Source: Reticulascus tulasneorum
Lineage: Eukaryota > Ascomycota > Sordariomycetes > Glomerellales > Reticulascaceae
Reading direction: 5' to 3'
Assembly: GCA_001557505.1 (NCBI GenBank)
Contig: LSAX01000008.1
Span: forward strand, 2,046,001 to 2,110,000
DNA: 64,000 nt
The notes below the pieces were generated by a model. The model was not told where the DNA came from, ran no database searches, and saw only the letters and a program-made list of their open reading frames with translations. Below, piece by piece: positions 59,910-64,000 of this stretch (its first letter is position 1; the number at the start of each line of letters is the position of its first letter). The position numbers and the translations under genes are program-made.

Positions 59910-60706
59910 TCACGATGTAATATCAGTTAAAGCCCTACCACTCCCTCCTCTGCTACTTACCCGTGTTTTCGCTGCACTCGAGCGGCAGCCAAAGATAATC
60001 GCAGCAATCAACGCGACTATGAGCAGCGGTATACCGATGACCAGGAAGTAGAATAGACCATTGCTGATGCCTCCACCCCAGTTGTTCCGCGGCTCCCGCT
60101 CAGGATCCGACCCGGGAACCCACCGAGAGATCCTGTCATTGCCTTTGAGCGCCGGCGGCTGAGGGCTCAGCGTCGCGATATCCGTGGTCTGCCACGAGAT
60201 ATGCCACGCCGGGAGCATCGCCACGCTCAGCGTCGTTGTCGAGACAAACATCTCGCCGCTGGAGCTGGTTGTGCTGATGAAGGCCTGTTCACATGAGGGC
60301 GATGGACCGTCTTGGATGCCCTGCTGCAACATCGAGTAGCTCGGCGCGCAGCAATAGGCCGTTGAGACGTAAGCCACACCACCGACCGAAGAAGGCGCCG
60401 TCTCCGTCGCCGTACCAGAGAGGGCGGGTGTCTGTCCTAGCCACCACGCCGGCCAGCCCTGTGGACATACTGCCGGACTGAAGGAGAACTGCTAGCGGGG
60501 GCGAAGCATGCGGTGTAGCGCGGATGGGACGTGTCGGGAAGGAGCAAGGTTATAGACGACGAGGTTCCGTAGGCGCTGTAATAGCTCACGGTCGTCGTCA
60601 GGAGCGAGGAGCAGCTGGCAGGCTGAGCGAAAGGAGTAGTGAAGGCAAGGGTGGATACGGTGGTGGTCGACGATGAGGTGGTGGTTGCTGACGTTGAGAG
60701 GGCCAT
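59910..60706 (-). pseudogene. Ser/Thr-rich single-pass cell-surface protein, apparently frameshifted
   Basis: The ATG at 60706 opens a Ser/Thr-rich ectodomain (LAFTTPFAQPASC, SHPRYTACFAP). Near 60491 the family-like sequence changes frame: FSFSPAVCPQGW and the rest read one register off. They continue to SNGLFYFLVIGIPLLIVALIAAIIFG, a transmembrane helix, and a short basic tail with stop at 59910. One missing base near 60491 would explain this. Alternatively a 101-base intron with a good GTGAGC donor and CTAGCAG acceptor (ending just before TTCTCC) restores frame but deletes sequence that looks like normal ectodomain. No signal peptide is obvious at the N-terminus. Proteins of this shape are fungal wall/membrane sensors of unknown ligand. 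Confidence 0.6.
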
Positions 60707-60979
60707 TCCTATGCTCTAGATATTGCTACGTTTTATGTTAAAATTACGAAATACCGGTAGCGATGTGAAAAAAGAGTGAAGGTCGAGATGTACGTAAAGA
60801 TTCTTATCGGGTGTAGTTGACTTTTCTCAGGTTTAGGGAGCGCGGTAAACATCAGCAAAATATCGTGTTGGCGCTAGGGCAATTTGCAACAACTCTCAGG
60901 GGTTTCGATTATGAGCCAATGACAAAGCGAACAAACGGCTGATGAGCGTTCGTATATAAATTAAATTAGGGGTAAATGC
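60707..60979. other. Short spacer
   Basis: AT-rich spacer between the surface-protein start and the caspase-like relic; nothing recognised. Confidence 0.4.
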
Positions 60980-61691
60980 CCAGGTTACACAACCATAAAC
61001 ATCCGCACACTCGAAGCAAGCTTCATAGATCCAAATGCCTCGTCTCCTCTCGAAGGAGCCGAGAAACTACCTTCGCACCGCAATATAATGTCTAACGTCG
61101 ATGAAATTACCTCCCTAGCTGCTACGGGAGTTTTGTTTAAATCCAGTTCACCGGGCATGGTACCGCAATCGAGCCCACCAGCCCGTTTTCAAACCAACAC
61201 ACTGGAGAGCTAGCATTGGTTGTCATTGCCGGAGATGACCCGTCTCAGATCCAATACCTTCGTGGTTCTGAGTTGGCAGATCACCTAAAGAAGATGGTAG
61301 AGAAAGGCTTAAAGGTCATACTTGTTTTATACTGTTGTGTTTCTGGGAGCGTTGTACGCGATGAAACGGATCCCTCAATACGCTACTTACCCTACGATTC
61401 TACAATTGATGCAGCATATCCTCCTCTGTTAGAACAGAGCCTCGATCTCAATGATGGCGCCCTGCAACCCATTTACGCCAAGCATCCATGCTTTGGAACT
61501 GGCTGATCAATCCTAAGGGTTATAGCATACTTACTGCAAGCGGGCCTACCGAACTTGCGTGGGAAATTAAAGTCCAAGGGCAGTATTATGGATTGCTGTC
61601 ATATCTATTAGTCAGAACATTTGACAAACTTGGGCGAGTTGGTGGCAAGTTGCAGCATGTGTATGCTCAATTGTGTATATTGCTTCAATAA
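60980..61691 (+). pseudogene. Caspase/metacaspase-like relic
   Basis: Segments of a fungal caspase-fold protein can be read in three successive frames. A first piece (from about 60983, with NIRTLEASFIDPNASSP) ends near 61130. A second begins after a TAA at 61138 and carries the His loop FTGHGTAIEPTSPF, then QIQYLRGSELADHLKKMVEKG and the Cys loop, here LYCCVSGS. Near 61487 the frame shifts again to NWLINPKGYSIL and RTFDKLGRVGGK, ending at a stop at 61691. In relatives as I recall them the Cys loop reads DCCFSGS, so the acidic residue is lost, although a Cys is kept. Two frameshifts and one stop make this a pseudogene. The protein lacks its N-terminal and downstream domains. Confidence 0.7.
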
Positions 61692-61897
61692 TGAGACGCT
61701 TATATCTATAACGAAGGAGCAGATCTATTGTTGAACCTTCTTCTCGTCCCCAGTTGACTCCTTTCATAAGCCCAGCCGAGGTCCTCTAGTGGTATACAAA
61801 GTGCGGTGCTAAAGAAAACTCCTCCGACCCTATCAAATAACTGATTTTATGCTGTACGCCCTGATAATTCCACCCATATAACCCACGCATAGACGCT

Positions 61898-63379
61898 TCA
61901 CCGCTCAGTCCCTCCGTGCGAGATTACTTCCGCCGTTGAAGAAGCCTCAGTAACCGGATGAACCAATGATGAGACTCCATCATTCTCGGCAGATGATCGT
62001 CGCGACTGCACCTCATAGTCGTGATGACAGTATATCTTTAAAGGAAACGAGTTGTTGATTCGTTCCTGGCTGGCCGATCGGTCAACTTCCGGGTTGCGGG
62101 CAGCCTTCCCAGCGCTGTGGTTTCGGGTATGGTCGGTCCGGAAGCGGGACCTCACGTTTCCGGAGCGGTGGTTTGAAGATTGGCCACCGAAGGCGCCGAT
62201 GTTAAAGATTTGTCGGATCAAAGGCCAGACCAGCGGCAGGTTCGCCGTGATAAGAGCGGTGGACGATTCCCGGATGTACCAAAAGGTCCAGTTGAGTCCG
62301 AACGGTTGACTGAAGCTGTAGTACTTATTCAGGATCGCCGAGAGAATCTAATCGCTGTGTCAGTTCCGTGAAAGAAATAGGCTCGGCCTTTGTTTCGGAT
62401 GGAGTGGGGCCATCCCGGGAAGGTGGAACCGGGGATGTTGACTCACGGTAAATGCGCCCAACGTAAACACCCCGCCGAGGATGAACTTCTTTTTGAGGCT
62501 CAAGTGAGACTTGATCAACAATGGCATGGGGAGCAAGATGATGATGAGGTCGGAAGAGATGTTCAGAACAGCATTTGTGATCAGATGGTTCGTGGCCGCG
62601 GAGCATTGAACTAGCACTGGAATCAGTACACAGATCAGGCGAGGGGGCAGATTGATGACAAAGAACAGCGCGCAAGTGACGAATAGACAAGGACTTATGG
62701 GATAGGAGGCGCTGTCGCACGTACCATTGTCAGGTGGAACGGCCCAGTATTCACTAAACGGCCGACACCACACGCCGAGATAGAGTATTTCCATCAGCAA
62801 GAAGCCGGCAACGACATATCCCGCGACAATTTTGACGACCATATTTTCCGGTAAGCTCTGGCTATTGCTTGAATGAGAAACAGGCCGAGTAATCGGGGCG
62901 GAGGGTCACTTACGTCAATCGGTTGTACAGGAGCAGCAGACAGGACTTGACCGTCCACGTGGTGAGCATCTGCATCTGCTCAACGACCAGAACCATCTTG
63001 GACCCGAATTCCCGTTCCCTGATGCTCTCCGGGGTGAGCTCGGCGTGGTCATCCGGGTTGATGAGGTTGCTATTGGTGTGGGAGATGATGTTCATGGAGA
63101 CCATCAGAACGGTATCGGCGAGCTGGAGCAGGGTCAGATATGCGTCCAAGCGCACTTTGACAAACGGAGAAAAGACAAACCATCGCGAATATGATCAATA
63201 CATCGTCGGCCTGCAGTTTCTTGAACGCTCCGCGGAGGAGACGCTGCGATAGTCTGCGCGCGAGTCAATCAGCGCCGGCACATTAATTAGACCTCCAACC
63301 GAGGAACTCACATCCGGGCAGCTACGACCACCCAGGTTATCGCGTACCAGGACCACGATTCCGTCGCGAGGGCATCCAT
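61898..63379 (-). CDS. Pth11-like/rhodopsin-domain 7TM membrane protein
   Basis: 402 residues from exons 63379-63312, 63253-63181, 63122-62914, 62855-62447 and 62347-61898; introns are 58, 58, 58 and 99 bases and all joins are in frame. The helices are visible in order: WYAITWVVVAARI, VLIIFAMLADTVLMVS, TWTVKSCLLLLYNRL, MVVKIVAGYVVAGFLLMEILYLGVWCRPFSEYW, LFVTCALFFVINLP, DLIIILLPMPLL (then KKKFILGGVFTLGAFT), and STALITANLPLVWPLIR. A hydrophilic Ser/Arg-rich cytosolic tail follows. This is the fungal rhodopsin-domain family that includes GPCR-like Pth11 relatives; there is no CFEM domain. The frame stays open upstream (NDSPMDAL) with no earlier ATG, so the N-terminus may be short or extended by another exon. 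Ligand unknown. Confidence 0.85.
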
Positions 63380-64000
63380 GGGCGAGTCGTTGACGATGCG
63401 CAACGTTGTGTTGGAGTTATGTCACCGGCTCGGTGCCACCGCAAAATGACGGGAGCCGGCCAAAGTGGCGGCACGTGGGTTTAAGACAAGCGCTGACAGA
63501 AAAATTGGAGCCCTCCACGCTCGAGTGACAGCGTGATGCCGGAAGTGGAAACGTCAAGACGGGTGGCCGGGACCCGCATTGCTGGGATAAGGGCGACGAA
63601 GAGGCTGATCGCTGTGCAGATCTAGGACTAGGGTACGGGGCAGACTTTGTATGTATGCTTCTAGAAGACGCGATGTGTAGGGGGTTGTGTTGGGTCGTTT
63701 GAACAATGACCTGCCAAATCAGTGCTGGCCGCGTTTCGAAGATGCCTTGACTGAGACTCGCTGCGTGGGATGGGGGGGCGAAAGCGTGTGGTGGCGCAGC
63801 CAACAAGAATCCAGGCGCCAGCTCGGTGTCCAGTATCTGTCGAATCTGGGGGAATGCACATGTGAAGCGACAGGTTGACAGCGCCATGATCCCCTGCAGG
63901 GCACTGCCGCTAGTTAAGAGTCGGGGACCCCGGTAAGCCGAATAGGCAAGCTGCGACGTAGTACGGCGATCTGCAGGTACGTAGCTGATTGCATCGTCAC
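63380..64000. promoter_or_regulatory. Upstream region of the 7TM gene to window end
   Basis: Presumed promoter of the leftward 7TM gene. A 156-codon leftward ORF (63417-63887) has no recognisable feature and I do not support it as a gene. Confidence 0.4.

Noticed and set aside
63417..63887. 156-codon - strand ORF near the window end
   Set aside because: No signal peptide, domain or splice pattern; composition typical of a random frame.
1..64000. CRISPR array, rRNA, IS element or provirus
   Set aside because: No regularly spaced repeats, rRNA-like segments, transposase or viral-type ORFs were seen; the genome is fungal.

Overview
The window is nuclear DNA of a filamentous ascomycete (Pezizomycotina, probably Sordariomycetes). 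The support for this is direct: most genes are split by short GT-AG introns of about 48-110 bases, there are several fungus-specific protein types (HET domain, Zn2Cys6 regulator, Pth11-like 7TM protein, QDE-2-type Argonaute), and intergenic stretches are long. I see no rRNA, tRNA, CRISPR array or intact transposon. Species cannot be named from the sequence alone.

Layout. 1-6.4 kb: a long pyrimidine-rich leader with several donor-like sites, then a full Argonaute (+). 6.4-12.6 kb: a secreted GH3 beta-glucosidase and a three-domain nucleotidyltransferase/HAD/kinase fusion (both -). 15.8-21.9 kb: a nucleotide-sugar transporter fused to a large lumenal domain (+), tail to tail with a secreted GH32 fructosidase (-). 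22-29.7 kb: gene-poor, with one small C2H2 zinc-finger gene. 29.7-35.3 kb: a PHO84-type phosphate symporter and an Sro7/tomosyn-type WD40 protein (+). 35.3-42.5 kb: a BTB protein inside an AT-rich island, a saccharopine-dehydrogenase-like oxidoreductase, a Gly-rich single-pass membrane protein (+) and a second single-pass protein (-). 42.5-52.8 kb: about 10 kb with almost nothing recognisable apart from weak small-gene candidates. 52.9-57.0 kb: an amidohydrolase (-) divergent from a Zn2Cys6 regulator (+), with a 10-bp-spaced repeat array in their shared promoter. 57.4-61.7 kb: three damaged genes in a row: a HET-domain gene with tandem stops, a cell-surface single-TM protein with a frameshift, and a caspase-like relic. 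61.9-63.4 kb: a Pth11-like rhodopsin-fold 7TM protein (-).

Function. The genes are mostly unlinked housekeeping and accessory functions: small-RNA silencing, extracellular carbohydrate breakdown, phosphate uptake, exocytosis and Golgi glycosylation. Three places suggest joint action. First, the amidohydrolase and the adjacent Zn2Cys6 protein look like a mini regulon. Second, the HET/surface-protein/caspase stretch looks like a decaying allorecognition or regulated-cell-death island. Third, two multi-domain fusions (nucleotidyltransferase-HAD-kinase and transporter-lumenal domain) each put successive steps of glycoconjugate chemistry on one polypeptide. These fusions are the best candidates for under-described biology in the window.

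Exon joins were worked out by hand from reading frame, splice consensus and family resemblance. No database search was run.
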